From Brevundimonas sp. MYb52 (GTDB taxonomy: Bacteria > Pseudomonadota > Alphaproteobacteria > Caulobacterales > Caulobacteraceae), in the NCBI RefSeq assembly GCF_002979535.1, contig NZ_PCPB01000001.1, forward strand, positions 496,001 through 560,000: a stretch of DNA of 64,000 nt, written 5' to 3'. The stretch's first letter is position 1. Each line of letters starts with the position of its first letter. The position numbers were made by a program, and so were the translations under genes. Under the pieces are notes generated by a model. It was not told the DNA's origin and ran no database searches. It saw only the letters and a list, made by a program, of their open reading frames with translations. Shown piece by piece: positions 16,009 to 27,157 of this stretch.

Positions 16009-16710
16009 TCAGGAAGGGCCTGAAGCCGGACGCGCGATGGGCGCGCGCGACATCGCCTGATCCGACACATAGGGGTTGGATCGCCGCTCGGCGCCGAAAG
16101 TCGAATGCGGGCCGTGCCCCGGCACGAAGGTCACGTCGTCGCCCAGCGGCCACAGCTTCTGCGTGATGGCGTGCAGCAGGGCGCCGTGGTCGCTGCGCGG
16201 GAAGTCGGTGCGGCCGATTGAGCCCTGGAACAGGACGTCGCCGACCTGGGCGAAGCGGGCCTCGCGGTTGAAGAAGATGACATGGCCAGGCGTATGGCCG
16301 GGGCAGTGGAAGACCTCCCAGGTCGTCTCGCCCAGCGTGAGCGTCTCGCCGTCAGCCAGGAAGCGCGTCGGGGTGAAGGTGCGGGCGTCGGGCAGGCCGT
16401 ACTTCTGACCCTGGGTGGGAATCAGATCGATCCAGAACTGGTCCTCGGCGTGGGGGCCGATGATGTCCACGCCGCTCTTTTCTTGCATGTCTGCGGCGCC
16501 GCCCGCGTGGTCGAGGTGCCCGTGGGTGATCCAGATGGCGTCCAGCGTCAGGCCGCGCCGCGCGATCTCGCCCAGAATCGCATCGCTCGAGCCGCCCGGA
16601 TCAATCACGGCGGCCTTGTTTGTCCGGGTGCACCAGACGGTGGTGCAGTTCTGTTGCAGCGGCGTGACGGGCGTGATGAAGACGCCGATGGGGGAGGCGG
16701 GCTGGCTCAT
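16009..16710 (-). CDS. MBL-fold hydrolase, glyoxalase II-like
   Basis: A 233-residue metallo-beta-lactamase-fold hydrolase. The metal site motif [10 protein letters not shown] is near residue 63, with further ligands in [14 protein letters not shown] and [12 protein letters not shown]. Length and motif order match YcbL-like type II glyoxalases, which hydrolyse S-lactoylglutathione or related thioesters in the cytoplasm. The gene stops one base after the DUF883-like gene and is transcribed toward it. The exact substrate is not determined. Confidence 0.85.
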   Translation of the reverse strand: MSQPASPIGVFITPVTPLQQNCTTVWCTRTNKAAVIDPGGSSDAILGEIARRGLTLDAIWITHGHLDHAGGAADMQEKSGVDIIGPHAEDQFWIDLIPTQGQKYGLPDARTFTPTRFLADGETLTLGETTWEVFHCPGHTPGHVIFFNREARFAQVGDVLFQGSIGRTDFPRSDHGALLHAITQKLWPLGDDVTFVPGHGPHSTFGAERRSNPYVSDQAMSRAPIARPASGPS

Positions 16711-16881
16711 GGTCCTTCAGATAGCGAGGGGATGGCGGCAAAGGAACCCGCGCGCGTTGACCTTTCGGCCCCTTCTCGACATAAGGGCGGGCTTCGAGGC
16801 GCCGCTCCAAAAGGGCGGCCCTATTGCTTTATCCACCGCGCGCGCCGTTCGGCGTCGCCACAGAGCGTCAGAATCCCGACC

Positions 16882-18225
16882 ATGCAAGTCGTCGAAAAGT
16901 CGAACGAAGGCCTCAGCCGCGTGCTCGCGGTGACCATCCCGGTAGCCGAGCTGAACGAAAAGCTGGAAGCGCGCATCAAGGAAGTTGCGCCCCAGATGAA
17001 GCTCAAGGGCTTCCGTCCGGGCAAGGTGCCGGCCGCGCACGTCAAGAAGACCTTCGGCCGTGACTTCATGGGCGAAATCATCAACGCCTCGCTGAACGAA
17101 ACCAGCCAGAAGGCCCTGGATGAAGCCAAGCTGCGTCCGGCCGCTCCGGCCGAGATGAAGCTGATCTCGGACATGGACAAGGTCATCGCCGGTCAGGAAG
17201 ACCTGGCCTACGAAATGTCGCTGGAAGTCATGCCCGACTTCACCCCGGTCGACCCCAAGACCCTGAAGCTGGAGCGCCCGACCTACACCGCTTCGGACGA
17301 GGACCTGGACGAAGCCCTGAAGGAACTGGCCTCGCAGGCCAAGTCCTACGAGGACAAGACCGGCAAGTCGGTCAAGGCCGCTGAAGGCGACCAACTGACC
17401 ATCGACTTCGTCGGCAAGCTGGACGGTGAAGTGTTCGAAGGCGGTTCGGCCGAAGACGCTGACCTGGTGATCGGTTCCAACCGCTTCATCCCGGGCTTCG
17501 AAGAGCAGCTCAAGGGCGCCAAGGTCGGCGAAGAGAAGACCATCGAGGTCACCTTCCCGGAAGAATACCAGGCCAAGAACCTGGCCGGCAAAGCCGCCAC
17601 GTTCGACGTCAAGGTCAAGGCCATCAAGGCTGAAGCCGAAGCCAAGATCGATGACGAGTTCGCCACCCGCATCGGCCTGGAGTCGCTGGACAAGCTGAAA
17701 GAGCTGCTGAAGGCCAACCTGGACCAGCAGTACGCCGGCGCCGCGCGCTTCAAGCTGAAGCGCGCCCTGCTGGACCAACTGGACGAAGCCCACGACTTCG
17801 CCCTGCCGCCGAAGATGGTGGAAGCCGAGTTCGAAGGCATCTGGGCCCAGGTGTCGGCTGACAAGGACGCCGGCCGCCTGCCGGAAGAGGACGCCAAGAA
17901 GTCGGAAGACGAACTGAAGGCCGAGTACAAGAAGATCGCCGAGCGCCGCGTGCGCCTGGGTCTGGTGCTCGCCGAAATCGGCCGCGCCAACAACGTTGGC
18001 GTGACGGACCAGGAACTGTCGGGCGCCATCATGGCCGAAGCTCGCAACTACCCGGGTCAGGAAAAGATGGTTCTGGACTTCTACCGCCAGAACCCGAACG
18101 CCGCCGCCCAGCTGCGCGCGCCCATCTATGAAGAGAAGGTCGTCGACCTGATCGTCGGCGTCGCCGACGTCACTGACACGCCGATCTCGAAGGAAGAGCT
18201 GCTGAAGGAAGAAGACGAGGGCTAA
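16882..18225 (+). CDS. tig: Trigger factor
   Basis: A 447-residue ribosome-associated chaperone with peptidyl-prolyl isomerase activity. The N-terminal ribosome-binding part has [20 protein letters not shown] and the [17 protein letters not shown] loop. The FKBP-like domain (about residues 160-245) contains [20 protein letters not shown] and [19 protein letters not shown]. The long C-terminal helical cradle follows. The ATG at 16882 gives the standard N-terminus; the open frame upstream overlaps the antisense hydrolase and is ignored. It starts the tig, clpP, clpX, lon block. Confidence 0.96.
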   Translation: MQVVEKSNEGLSRVLAVTIPVAELNEKLEARIKEVAPQMKLKGFRPGKVPAAHVKKTFGRDFMGEIINASLNETSQKALDEAKLRPAAPAEMKLISDMDKVIAGQEDLAYEMSLEVMPDFTPVDPKTLKLERPTYTASDEDLDEALKELASQAKSYEDKTGKSVKAAEGDQLTIDFVGKLDGEVFEGGSAEDADLVIGSNRFIPGFEEQLKGAKVGEEKTIEVTFPEEYQAKNLAGKAATFDVKVKAIKAEAEAKIDDEFATRIGLESLDKLKELLKANLDQQYAGAARFKLKRALLDQLDEAHDFALPPKMVEAEFEGIWAQVSADKDAGRLPEEDAKKSEDELKAEYKKIAERRVRLGLVLAEIGRANNVGVTDQELSGAIMAEARNYPGQEKMVLDFYRQNPNAAAQLRAPIYEEKVVDLIVGVADVTDTPISKEELLKEEDEG

Positions 18226-18253
18226 CCCTCTCTTCTGACCTTAGAAGCGATTG

Positions 18254-18285
18254 AGGGGCGGTCCCATGCGGACCGCCCCTTTTTG
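18254..18285 (+). terminator. Terminator after tig
   Basis: AGGGGCGGTCC pairs with GGACCGCCCCT around CATGC and runs into TTTTT. A strong stop before the extra gene that follows. Confidence 0.92.
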
Positions 18286-18346
18286 CATTTTTGCAGCACT
18301 CCCCTAATGTACCGGTGGTTTTTGTCGATGCATGTGGAGCGCGAGG

Positions 18347-19264
18347 ATGTCGGCTTGGGCGGTCGCGCTGATGGCTGGGGCCCTTGTTGGGGCGGGGCCC
18401 CAAGAGGTTCCAGGCGTCAGCGGTGTCGAGGATGCGCCGGTTCAGATCGAAGACGTGGAAGTCTCCAGGCGTCGTCTGCGTGACGAGGTCGAGCATTTCG
18501 TTGAGAATGTGGCGGCGCCGCCACCTGGCCGTGGGCTAGCGCGCTGGCATTATGCTCTGTGCATCGGGACTGTGAACATCGAACAGCGGGTTGCTCAGCC
18601 TCTGATCGACCATGTTGCAGGCGTAGCAGCCTCTTACGGTCTGAGAGTCGGAGCGCCGGGGTGTCAGCCGAACGTGGTTATCATTTTTACGGATAATGGG
18701 TCAGGCTTGGCTTCAACTCTCGTGGAGGCTGAGCCGCAGGTATTCCGAAGCGGTTGGAGCTCGCAGTTGGATCGAGGCGCGCGAGCGCTACAGCTATTTC
18801 AAAGCGCGGACGTACCTGTGCGCTGGTGGCATGTTAGCATGCCCGTTGTCGGCGCGACGGGGCAGCGTGCCATTCGTATGCCAGGGGATGTCGATCCGAT
18901 ATTTGTGCCGGGCGAAGGTTTGGTCAACAAGGGGCGACCCATTGCCGATCACATGAATAAAGTGATCATCATAGTTGACTTGGCCAAGACAGAAGACTTT
19001 CTTCTATCTGAACTGAGCGACTATCTTGCGCTGGTGGCATTGGCCCAAATCGATGCGGCGGGCGACACCAGTCGGCATGAAACGGTGCTGAATCTCTTTA
19101 GCCGCCCTGGATCAGTTCATGGGCTGTCGGATTGGGATCGAGCCTATCTGGCATCGCTCTATGGGGCCTATTCCGAACGCATCAACTCGCATGACCACGC
19201 ATCGAGTATGACGAGGGAAATCCGGCGCGCTGACCAGAAGGCGGAGGGTGGGGTGAAAAATTAA
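18347..19264 (+). CDS. Secreted protein of unknown function between tig and clpP
   Basis: A 305-residue protein with a short signal peptide (MSAWAVALMAGALVGAGPQ). I place the start at 18347, behind GGAGCGCGAGG; an ATG at 18332 is also possible. The mature part has alternating strands and helices with recognisable segments such as RWHYALCIGTVNIEQRVAQP, GAPGCQPNVVIIFTDNG and VPVRWWHVSMPV. The C-terminal part (SDYLALVALAQIDAAGD) is helical. Proteins of this look occur in Caulobacterales and Sphingomonadales as unnamed secreted proteins; I cannot give a function. Base composition looks less GC-rich than tig or clpP. It follows a strong tig terminator. Confidence 0.7.
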   Translation: MSAWAVALMAGALVGAGPQEVPGVSGVEDAPVQIEDVEVSRRRLRDEVEHFVENVAAPPPGRGLARWHYALCIGTVNIEQRVAQPLIDHVAGVAASYGLRVGAPGCQPNVVIIFTDNGSGLASTLVEAEPQVFRSGWSSQLDRGARALQLFQSADVPVRWWHVSMPVVGATGQRAIRMPGDVDPIFVPGEGLVNKGRPIADHMNKVIIIVDLAKTEDFLLSELSDYLALVALAQIDAAGDTSRHETVLNLFSRPGSVHGLSDWDRAYLASLYGAYSERINSHDHASSMTREIRRADQKAEGGVKN

Positions 19265-19377
19265 GGTCATGCTGAATCCAAGGTGACGCCTTGCGCAGTG
19301 CCCTCTGCAACGCGATATCGTAGGGGACAGGCGTGCGCTCTGTGAGTCGCTGCCCTCAAGCATTCGAGAAGGCCTTT

Positions 19378-20019
19378 ATGCGCGATCCGATCGACTACAT
19401 CTCCAACAACCTGGTGCCGATGGTGGTGGAACAATCCAGCCGCGGCGAACGGTCGTTCGACATCTTTTCGCGCCTGCTGCGTGAGCGGATCATCTTCCTG
19501 ACCGGCCCGTTCGAGGATGGCATGGCCTCGCTGATCTGCGCCCAGCTGCTGTTCTTGGAATCGGAAAACCCGAAGAAGGAAATCAGCATGTACATCAACA
19601 GCCCCGGCGGTCAGGTGACCTCGGCGCTCGCGATCTACGACACCATGCAATACATCAAGTCGCCGGTCTCGACCGTGGTCATGGGCATGGCCGCCTCGGC
19701 CGGTTCGCTGATCCTGACCGCCGGTGAAGCGGGCCAGCGCATCGCCCTGCCCAACGCGCGCGTCATGGTGCACCAGCCCTCGGGCGGCTTCCGCGGCACG
19801 GCTTCGGACATCGAGCGCCACGCCGAGGACATCATCGCCACCAAGCGCCGTCTGAACGAAATCTACGTCCAGCACACCGGCCGGACCTATGAGGAAGTCG
19901 AGCGGACCCTGGACCGCGACCACTTCATGACCGCCGAAGAAGCCAAGGCATGGGGCATCGTGGACCACGTCTATGACAAGCGCACCCAGGCCGACGACGA
20001 TGGCGTGAAAGCGCCCTGA
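19378..20019 (+). CDS. clpP: ATP-dependent Clp protease proteolytic subunit
   Basis: A 213-residue serine protease subunit that forms the ClpXP chamber. The catalytic serine lies in [11 protein letters not shown], the histidine in [10 protein letters not shown], and the aspartate in the following [16 protein letters not shown] region. The opening [18 protein letters not shown] resembles Caulobacter ClpP. The ATG at 19378 has GAGAAGG five bases upstream; a GTG at 19333 would give an atypical extension. In Caulobacter ClpXP is essential for cell-cycle proteolysis. Confidence 0.95.
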   Translation: MRDPIDYISNNLVPMVVEQSSRGERSFDIFSRLLRERIIFLTGPFEDGMASLICAQLLFLESENPKKEISMYINSPGGQVTSALAIYDTMQYIKSPVSTVVMGMAASAGSLILTAGEAGQRIALPNARVMVHQPSGGFRGTASDIERHAEDIIATKRRLNEIYVQHTGRTYEEVERTLDRDHFMTAEEAKAWGIVDHVYDKRTQADDDGVKAP

Positions 20020-20045
20020 GCCTGACCTTCAGTTCCTGAACTGAA

Positions 20046-20082
20046 CGAGGCGGGGCCCGGCGACGGGCTCCGCCTCGAATCG
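20046..20082 (+). terminator. Terminator after clpP
   Basis: CGAGGCGGGGCCC pairs with GGGCTCCGCCTCG (one G-T pair) around six bases, then AATCGTTTT. Confidence 0.8.
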
Positions 20083-20109
20083 TTTTGCGGCCCGTGCTAT
20101 CAGGCGGCC

Positions 20110-20430
20110 ATGCAATACACGCGCGATTCCAAAGGCACCGTCGAAGTCGACGGGGACATCTATGAGTGGGAGATCCGCCGCCAGCCTCAGCCCAAGTCGG
20201 GCGGGGTGTGGGAGGGGATGGCCGTCACCCTGTGTCTGGTCGACTTCAAGCGCGAGGCCATCATCCAGTTCCCGCCGCCGCTGCGCCCCAATGGCCGGCC
20301 GGACGTCGAAAAGCAGCGGGTCAACGTCGATGCGGTGCGCAACGCGGTAGTCTCGGCGATGGAGGCGGGCTGGAACCCGACCTCACGCGGTCGGGCCATG
20401 GTGTTTGACGTGGACGCCGACGGCCACTGA
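20110..20430 (+). CDS. Conserved small protein of unknown function
   Basis: A 106-residue soluble protein that looks like one compact alpha/beta domain: IYEWEIRRQPQPKSG, then GMAVTLCLVDFKREAIIQFP, then VDAVRNAVVSAMEAGWNPTS and RGRAMVFDVDADGH. The WNP-SRGR ending is a recurring feature of a small alphaproteobacterial family without a named function. No signal or membrane segment. It lies between clpP and clpX and converges with the phosphatase gene. Confidence 0.7.
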   Translation: MQYTRDSKGTVEVDGDIYEWEIRRQPQPKSGGVWEGMAVTLCLVDFKREAIIQFPPPLRPNGRPDVEKQRVNVDAVRNAVVSAMEAGWNPTSRGRAMVFDVDADGH

Positions 20431-20456
20431 CCGCCCGCTGCGCGTTCGGGCGTCTC

Positions 20457-21104
20457 TCAGGGGCGGCCGGTGAAGACGCGGAAGCCTTTTTCCGCGGCGA
20501 TGGCGATCATTTCGTTGTCGCCCGAGGTGTCGCCATAGGCGGCGGCCAGGGTCATGTCGTCGCCATAGGCCTCGCGCAGGCGTCGCACTTTTTCCATGCC
20601 TCGGCAGTTCTCGCCAGCGAAGGCGCCGGTGACGCGGTCCTGAGCGTCGAACACCAGTTGGGTTCCGAGCAGGCCCTCGGCCCCCAGGCGGCGGGCGAAG
20701 GGAGCGACGGTCGTCTCCGGCGAGGCGGTGACGATGACGCGGTGCGCGCCCTTGTCGCCCCAGGCCTTCCAGCAGGCGAGGGCGTCCGGGCGCATGAACT
20801 GATCCCAGACCTGATCGGCGTAATGTTCCGCCTCGGCCTCCAGCGTGGCGCGCTCCACGCCCAGCAGGAATTCACGCACCGAGGCGGCCTTGATCCGGCC
20901 CCGGTCGCGGTCGCCGACATAGGCTGCGAGCGCGGGGGCCATCTTGGCCAGACCGATGGCCCAGCCCGCCGCGCCCGCCCGCCAGCGCAGGAAGGCGGTG
21001 AAGCTGTCGCGAATCGTCAGGGTGCCGTCGAAATCGAAAGCGACGATAGGACGGTCCCCGGCGGGGGACTGGCGAAACGATTGTGCGGCGCCCATGTCAG
21101 ACAT
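20457..21104 (-). CDS. HAD-IB family phosphatase
   Basis: A 215-residue haloacid-dehalogenase hydrolase of subfamily IB, the SerB-like class. The nucleophile motif is VAFDFDGTLTIRDSF, motif II is VIVTASPETT, and motif III/IV is AAAYGDTSGDNEMI. A helical cap lies between residues 40 and 110. Related proteins dephosphorylate phosphoserine or lysophosphatidic-type lipids; the substrate cannot be named. It is the only minus-strand gene between tig and hup. Confidence 0.85.
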   Translation of the reverse strand: MSDMGAAQSFRQSPAGDRPIVAFDFDGTLTIRDSFTAFLRWRAGAAGWAIGLAKMAPALAAYVGDRDRGRIKAASVREFLLGVERATLEAEAEHYADQVWDQFMRPDALACWKAWGDKGAHRVIVTASPETTVAPFARRLGAEGLLGTQLVFDAQDRVTGAFAGENCRGMEKVRRLREAYGDDMTLAAAYGDTSGDNEMIAIAAEKGFRVFTGRP

Positions 21105-21297
21105 TAGCCGTGATCCCCATAGAAACTGTCCTGTCCGTCCCTGTTCGCGCTTTGTCGTGTCGCAACAGGGTTGTGGCGGAACGTGTGATGGGTGATTGTC
21201 TTTTTTTGAAGACCTTCGTGCATAGATTCACGGATCAATGACGAGGTAAGCGCCTTTCGTCCCATGTCGGGCCGGATCGCGGGAGTGAGAAGGGTCT

Positions 21298-22566
21298 ATG
21301 ACCAAAGCCGCCGGCACAGACGCCAAAAGCACGCTCTATTGCTCGTTCTGCGGCAAGAGCCAGCACGAAGTCCGCAAGCTGATTGCGGGACCGACCGTGT
21401 TCATCTGCGATGAATGCGTCGAACTGTGCATGGATATCATCCGCGAAGAGCACAAGATCGCCTTCAAGACGACCAAGGACGGCGTTCCGACTCCGAAGGA
21501 GATTCGCGACGTCCTGGACGACTATGTGATCGGCCAGAGCCACGCCAAGAAGGTGCTGAGCGTCGCCGTCCACAACCACTACAAGCGCCTGAACCACGCG
21601 ACGAAGAACAACGACGTCGAGCTGGCCAAGTCGAACATCATGCTGATCGGGCCGACCGGCTCGGGCAAGACGCTGCTGGCCCAGACGCTGGCGCGCATCA
21701 TCGACGTGCCCTTCACCATGGCCGACGCCACGACCCTGACCGAAGCCGGTTATGTGGGCGAGGATGTCGAGAACATCATCCTGAAGCTGCTTCAGGCGTC
21801 GGACTACAACGTCGAGCGGGCTCAGCGCGGCATCGTCTACATCGACGAAATCGACAAGATCTCGCGCAAGTCGGACAACCCGTCGATCACCCGCGACGTG
21901 TCGGGTGAAGGCGTGCAGCAGGCCCTGCTGAAGATCATGGAAGGCACGGTCGCCTCCGTGCCTCCGCAAGGCGGCCGCAAGCATCCGCAGCAGGAGTTCC
22001 TGCAGGTCGACACCGCCAACATCCTGTTCATCGTCGGCGGCGCCTTCGCCGGCCTTGAAAAGGTGATCTCGGCCCGTGGGGCAGGGGCCTCGATCGGCTT
22101 CGGCGCCAAGGTCAAGGAAATCGACGAGCGCCGCACGGGCGACATCCTCAAGGGCGTCGAGCCGGACGATCTGATGCGCTTCGGCCTGATCCCCGAGTTC
22201 ATCGGCCGTCTGCCGGTTCTGGCGACGCTGGAAGACCTGGACGAGGCGGCGCTGGTCACCATCCTGACCGAGCCCAAGAACGCCCTGGTCAAGCAGTACA
22301 AGCGCCTGTTCGAGATGGAGAACGTGACGCTGACCTTCACCGACGACGCCCTGTCGGCGGTGGCCAAGAAGGCGATCACCCGTAAGACCGGCGCCCGCGG
22401 CCTGCGTTCCATTCTGGAAGGCATCCTGCTGGAGACCATGTTCGAACTGCCGACCTTCGAAGGCGTCGAGGAAGTGGTGGTCAACGCCGAGGTGATCGAG
22501 GGTCGCGCCCAGCCGCTGCTGATCTACTCGGAAGCTTCCAAGAAGAAGGCCGACGGCGCCGCCTGA
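21298..22566 (+). CDS. clpX: ATP-dependent Clp protease ATPase subunit ClpX
   Basis: A 422-residue AAA+ unfoldase. The N-terminal zinc-binding domain shows [15 protein letters not shown] and [10 protein letters not shown] with four cysteines. Walker A is [10 protein letters not shown] (about residues 118-127) and Walker [16 protein letters not shown]. The pore-loop and sensor segments follow, with [12 protein letters not shown] and [18 protein letters not shown] near the C-terminus. It delivers substrates to ClpP. It is not directly next to clpP here: about 1.3 kb with two genes lies between. Confidence 0.97.
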   Translation: MTKAAGTDAKSTLYCSFCGKSQHEVRKLIAGPTVFICDECVELCMDIIREEHKIAFKTTKDGVPTPKEIRDVLDDYVIGQSHAKKVLSVAVHNHYKRLNHATKNNDVELAKSNIMLIGPTGSGKTLLAQTLARIIDVPFTMADATTLTEAGYVGEDVENIILKLLQASDYNVERAQRGIVYIDEIDKISRKSDNPSITRDVSGEGVQQALLKIMEGTVASVPPQGGRKHPQQEFLQVDTANILFIVGGAFAGLEKVISARGAGASIGFGAKVKEIDERRTGDILKGVEPDDLMRFGLIPEFIGRLPVLATLEDLDEAALVTILTEPKNALVKQYKRLFEMENVTLTFTDDALSAVAKKAITRKTGARGLRSILEGILLETMFELPTFEGVEEVVVNAEVIEGRAQPLLIYSEASKKKADGAA

Positions 22567-22588
22567 GGCTAACGCCAGGTATAAACGC

Positions 22589-22620
22589 AGGGGGCGGTCC
22601 GGCGACGGGCCGCCCCTTTC
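22589..22620 (+). terminator. Terminator after clpX
   Basis: AGGGGGCGGTCC and GGGCCGCCCCTTTC form a GC-rich hairpin closing over GGCGAC, followed by a short T stretch. The rest of the 357-base clpX-lon gap holds no gene and one candidate heat-shock promoter. Confidence 0.75.
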
Positions 22621-22779
22621 GCTTCGTCCCCTGATGAAACGGCGCCACAGGGGGCGACGGCGATAAATAGCCGTCACAGCGCCACGAAAGCACGATCCGA
22701 CCTGCCTGGTTTCCAGGGCTGGATGGCCTGTCCAGCGTCACCACGGTTTCACGCTTCTGTGGGCCTTGTGTCCGCTACG

Positions 22780-22808
22780 CTTGAACACGGCGTTCGCAGC
22801 GCCACATA
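22780..22808 (+). promoter_or_regulatory. Candidate sigma-32 promoter of lon
   Basis: CTTGAA (22780-22785), 16 bases, CCACATA (22802-22808). The -35 element is an exact heat-shock match and the -10 is close to CCCCATNT. It lies about 115 bases before the lon ATG, and lon is a classical heat-shock gene. Confidence 0.5.
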
Positions 22809-22922
22809 CTCATACGAAAGCCGCCACTAACGGCGGGCTGAGTCGAGATGTTGAGGCATTCGCGCCGAGACGGATCGGCTTAGTGGGCCGGAGATCCACG
22901 AAGGCCCTGGAAAGTACGCATC

Positions 22923-25322
<2,400 letters not shown>

Positions 25323-25349
25323 GGCGGACGACAATCCAGACGATCAGCG

Positions 25350-25383
25350 CGCGGTCCGGGGAAACCCGGGCCGCGTTGCTTTT
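25350..25383 (+). terminator. Terminator after lon
   Basis: CGCGGTCCGGG pairs with CCCGGGCCGCG (one G-T pair) over a GAAA tetraloop, followed by TTGCTTTT. Confidence 0.85.
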
Positions 25384-25443
25384 GACGTTCGCGTCAGGAA
25401 GGCGCTAAGTGCGCCCCGGGGAAAATGCTGGGGAGCAGAACCA

Positions 25444-25719
25444 ATGAACAAGACCGAGTTGATCGGCGTTATGGCCGAGGCTGCGGGCATCAGCCGTGAT
25501 CAGGCCAAGCTGGCGCTGGAAGCCTTTACCGACAATGTGACCGCATCGCTGACGAATGGACGTGACGTGCGGCTGGTCGGCTTCGGCAGCTTTATCGCTG
25601 TCGAGCGCAAGGCCGGAACCGCCCGCAACCCCCAGACCGGCGAGGCTATCGCCCGCCCGGCCTCACGCACCGCCCGCTTCCGGGTTGGGGAAGGATTGAA
25701 AAGCGCCTTGAACGGCTGA
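25444..25719 (+). CDS. hup: HU family DNA-binding protein
   Basis: A 91-residue histone-like protein. It begins NKTELIGVMAEAAGISRDQA, contains VRLVGFGSFIAVERKAGTAR and the DNA-intercalating arm RNPQTGEAIARPASRTARF, and ends in a short helix. All are the HU/IHF signature; the homodimer-type HU is most likely because the gene follows lon, the usual place for HU in proteobacteria. The ATG has GGGGAGCAGAACC upstream. Confidence 0.95.
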   Translation: MNKTELIGVMAEAAGISRDQAKLALEAFTDNVTASLTNGRDVRLVGFGSFIAVERKAGTARNPQTGEAIARPASRTARFRVGEGLKSALNG

Positions 25720-25760
25720 GCGGACACAGGCATTAAGCGCGCCTGACGCACACGTCATGA

Positions 25761-25837
25761 GGGCGGCTAGCTCAGCTGGTCAGAGCATCTCGTTTACACC
25801 GAGAGGGTCGGCGGTTCGAACCCGTCGCCGCCTACCA
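25761..25837 (+). tRNA. tRNA-Val (anticodon TAC)
   Basis: A complete tRNA: acceptor stem GGGCGGC with GCCGCCT, D arm TAGCTCAGCTGGTCAGAGCA, anticodon stem CTCGT/ACGAG-like with loop TTTACAC giving TAC, T arm GGCGGTTCGAACCCGTC and encoded CCA. It ends the conserved tig-hup block and marks the left edge of the accessory island. Confidence 0.97.
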
Positions 25838-26070
25838 TTATTTCTCATAAAATACAGTGAGTTGCTGGAAATCTAGCGACGCCAAATGCTCCGAGTTCGG
25901 AACAAATTGGGTCAAGGGGGGCAATAGGGGGGCAGTTTCTGCGGATTTCGCTGAAACGTCCTGAAATGGTTCTGGCCCCTTGAGGCCTGTTTGGGACCCC
26001 AAGCGATCAGCGCTTGATGATTTTTTCGCATGAAGGGTTGTTGTGGCGTCGACTAGACGCCCGAGCCTGA
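25838..26070. other. AT-richer non-coding junction after tRNA-Val
   Basis: Right after the tRNA CCA the sequence becomes visibly poorer in GC (TTATTTCTCATAAAATACAG and so on). It holds two GGGGGGCA copies (25916-25923 and 25927-25934). No credible gene starts here; a minus-strand frame of 78 codons lacks coding character. Such a junction is typical of tRNA sites used by integrative elements, but I see no integrase gene and no second copy of the tRNA end, so an old or decayed insertion is the most that can be inferred. Confidence 0.4.
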
Positions 26071-26283
26071 TCAATCGGCTCTGTCGAACCCAGTCGTGGC
26101 GATTGCTGCCGGGATCGAGGCCACGGTTTCATCGCCGTGGATCACATGCACCATGACAGCGCTGGCGTGCCGCGCCATCAGTCGCGTGGCTTCGCTTGTG
26201 GCGGCCTGGGCGCATTCGGCTTCCAGGATCTCGAGGTGCGAGGGGGTCGGGCCACCAGTTTCGATCAAGCAGAAGTAGACCAT
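26071..26283 (-). CDS. Small hypothetical protein
   Basis: A 70-residue soluble protein with mixed strand and helix pattern (MVYFCLIETGGPTPSHLEIL, then AATSEATRLMARHASAVMVH, then VIHGDETVASIPAA). The ribosome site is weak (GAGAGAT). A plus-strand frame of similar length overlaps; the minus reading has the more protein-like composition. It is the first island gene after tRNA-Val. Function unknown. Confidence 0.45.
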   Translation of the reverse strand: MVYFCLIETGGPTPSHLEILEAECAQAATSEATRLMARHASAVMVHVIHGDETVASIPAAIATTGFDRAD

Positions 26284-26410
26284 GGCAAATCTCTCAGACC
26301 AAACGGCGGGAGTTTGCGGCGTGCGCTACCGATCTCTTCCAGTCGCAGGCGCCTGGATGATCCCAGCCTGCAATACACCAAGGCTACACTGAAGAACGTC
26401 TGCGCGTCCT

Positions 26411-26420
26411 AACCTATGTT
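26411..26420 (+). promoter_or_regulatory. AACCYATGT motif, copy 1
   Basis: AACCTATGTT, the dyad-like motif that also occurs upstream of two Crp/Fnr genes and a 40-residue gene. Here it reads toward the small plus-strand gene at 26547, about 130 bases away. Confidence 0.4.
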
Positions 26421-26546
26421 GGTATCATTATTTCCCTTCCGTGTTTCAGTCCGCGGTCGGGAATTTCCGAATAAGTTTTTTACGCTCGGCGGTAGGACAC
26501 TCTGCGCCAACCCCTTTGCGCTTTTCGCAATGCTCCAGGAGTGTCG

Positions 26547-26654
26547 ATGAAGCGTCTCGGAAGCAAATTTCTGATCCTGATGATTTGCGGCACCGCCATC
26601 TTCACTCTCGTGAGCCTTGGCGTCCTCGCCCAAGGTATTGTTGCGTTGGAGTGA
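26547..26654 (+). CDS. 35-residue single-span membrane protein
   Basis: A very short reading frame with a good ribosome site: AGGAG five bases before the ATG. The product has a basic start (MKRLGSKF), one hydrophobic span (LILMICGTAIFTLVSLGVLA) and a tiny polar end (QGIVALE). This is the layout of small regulatory or stress membrane peptides. It lies in a region with no other credible gene. I do not recognise a family; confidence rests on the ribosome site and the clean membrane segment. Confidence 0.5.
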   Translation: MKRLGSKFLILMICGTAIFTLVSLGVLAQGIVALE

Positions 26655-26754
26655 GAGCCGCGCATACCTGCCCTCGCGTCCTGCTCGCGCGCGCCAGGTG
26701 CACAAGAGTATCCATCCGGTCATTTCGGAACGTCAGGATGACGATCGACGCTTA

Positions 26755-26806
26755 TCCCTTATGACGGACCGCCATCCTGCTCCCTTATGACGGACCGCCA
26801 TCCTGC
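26755..26806. repeat. Perfect 26-bp tandem repeat
   Basis: Two head-to-tail copies (26755-26780 and 26781-26806), each starting TCCCTTATGACGG and ending CCGCCATCCTGC. They lie between two small membrane-protein genes, about 80 bases before the second. Confidence 0.95.
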
Positions 26807-26884
26807 ATATCAGGCTTGCAAGTCCACTCACTCGCAACCGGGGGAGGGTGCTCACCAGCCCCGCTCTCGACCAGGAGATGACCG

Positions 26885-27031
26885 ATGAACTTTGTTCTCT
26901 TCGGTCTTGGTGTTGTGTTCACCGCTATCGCCGTCGTCGCCATAAGACGGAGCAGGCGCAAATCAGTCACGCACAATCGCGATGAAGGAGACGACGACGG
27001 GGCGCCTGCGTCCACGGGGGACGACACCTAA
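26885..27031 (+). CDS. 48-residue single-span membrane protein with acidic tail
   Basis: The ATG follows CCAGGAGATGACCG, a good ribosome site. The protein has one N-terminal membrane span (FVLFGLGVVFTAIAVVAI), a basic stop-transfer stretch (RRSRRKSVTHNR) and an acidic tail (DEGDDDGAPASTGDDT). Topology with the tail in the cytoplasm is likely. Unknown family. It precedes an EcfG-type promoter and a stress gene on the same strand. Confidence 0.5.
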   Translation: MNFVLFGLGVVFTAIAVVAIRRSRRKSVTHNRDEGDDDGAPASTGDDT

Positions 27032-27107
27032 GGTAAGGACCTCGCGATCATATCTGTGCCTTGGACAATTGCCGGGGTCGGGGCCGCTATGCCGCCTTAT
27101 GTGCTCA

Positions 27108-27132
27108 GGAACCTGTTTCCGGCCGATCGGTT
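27108..27132 (+). promoter_or_regulatory. EcfG-type promoter of the PNPOx-fold stress gene
   Basis: GGAAC (27108-27112), 16 bases, GGTT (27129-27132), 25 bases before the ATG at 27158. Confidence 0.72.
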
Positions 27133-27157
27133 GATCGCTGACACAAGGAGACGTTTC

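Noticed and set aside
25838-26074. Integrase or 78-codon gene after tRNA-Val
   Set aside because: No integrase motif in any frame; the 78-codon frame has irregular composition and no ribosome site.
26724-26755. EcfG promoter at GGAAC 26728
   Set aside because: No GTT at the right distance (CGCT at 17) and no start codon at a proper distance.
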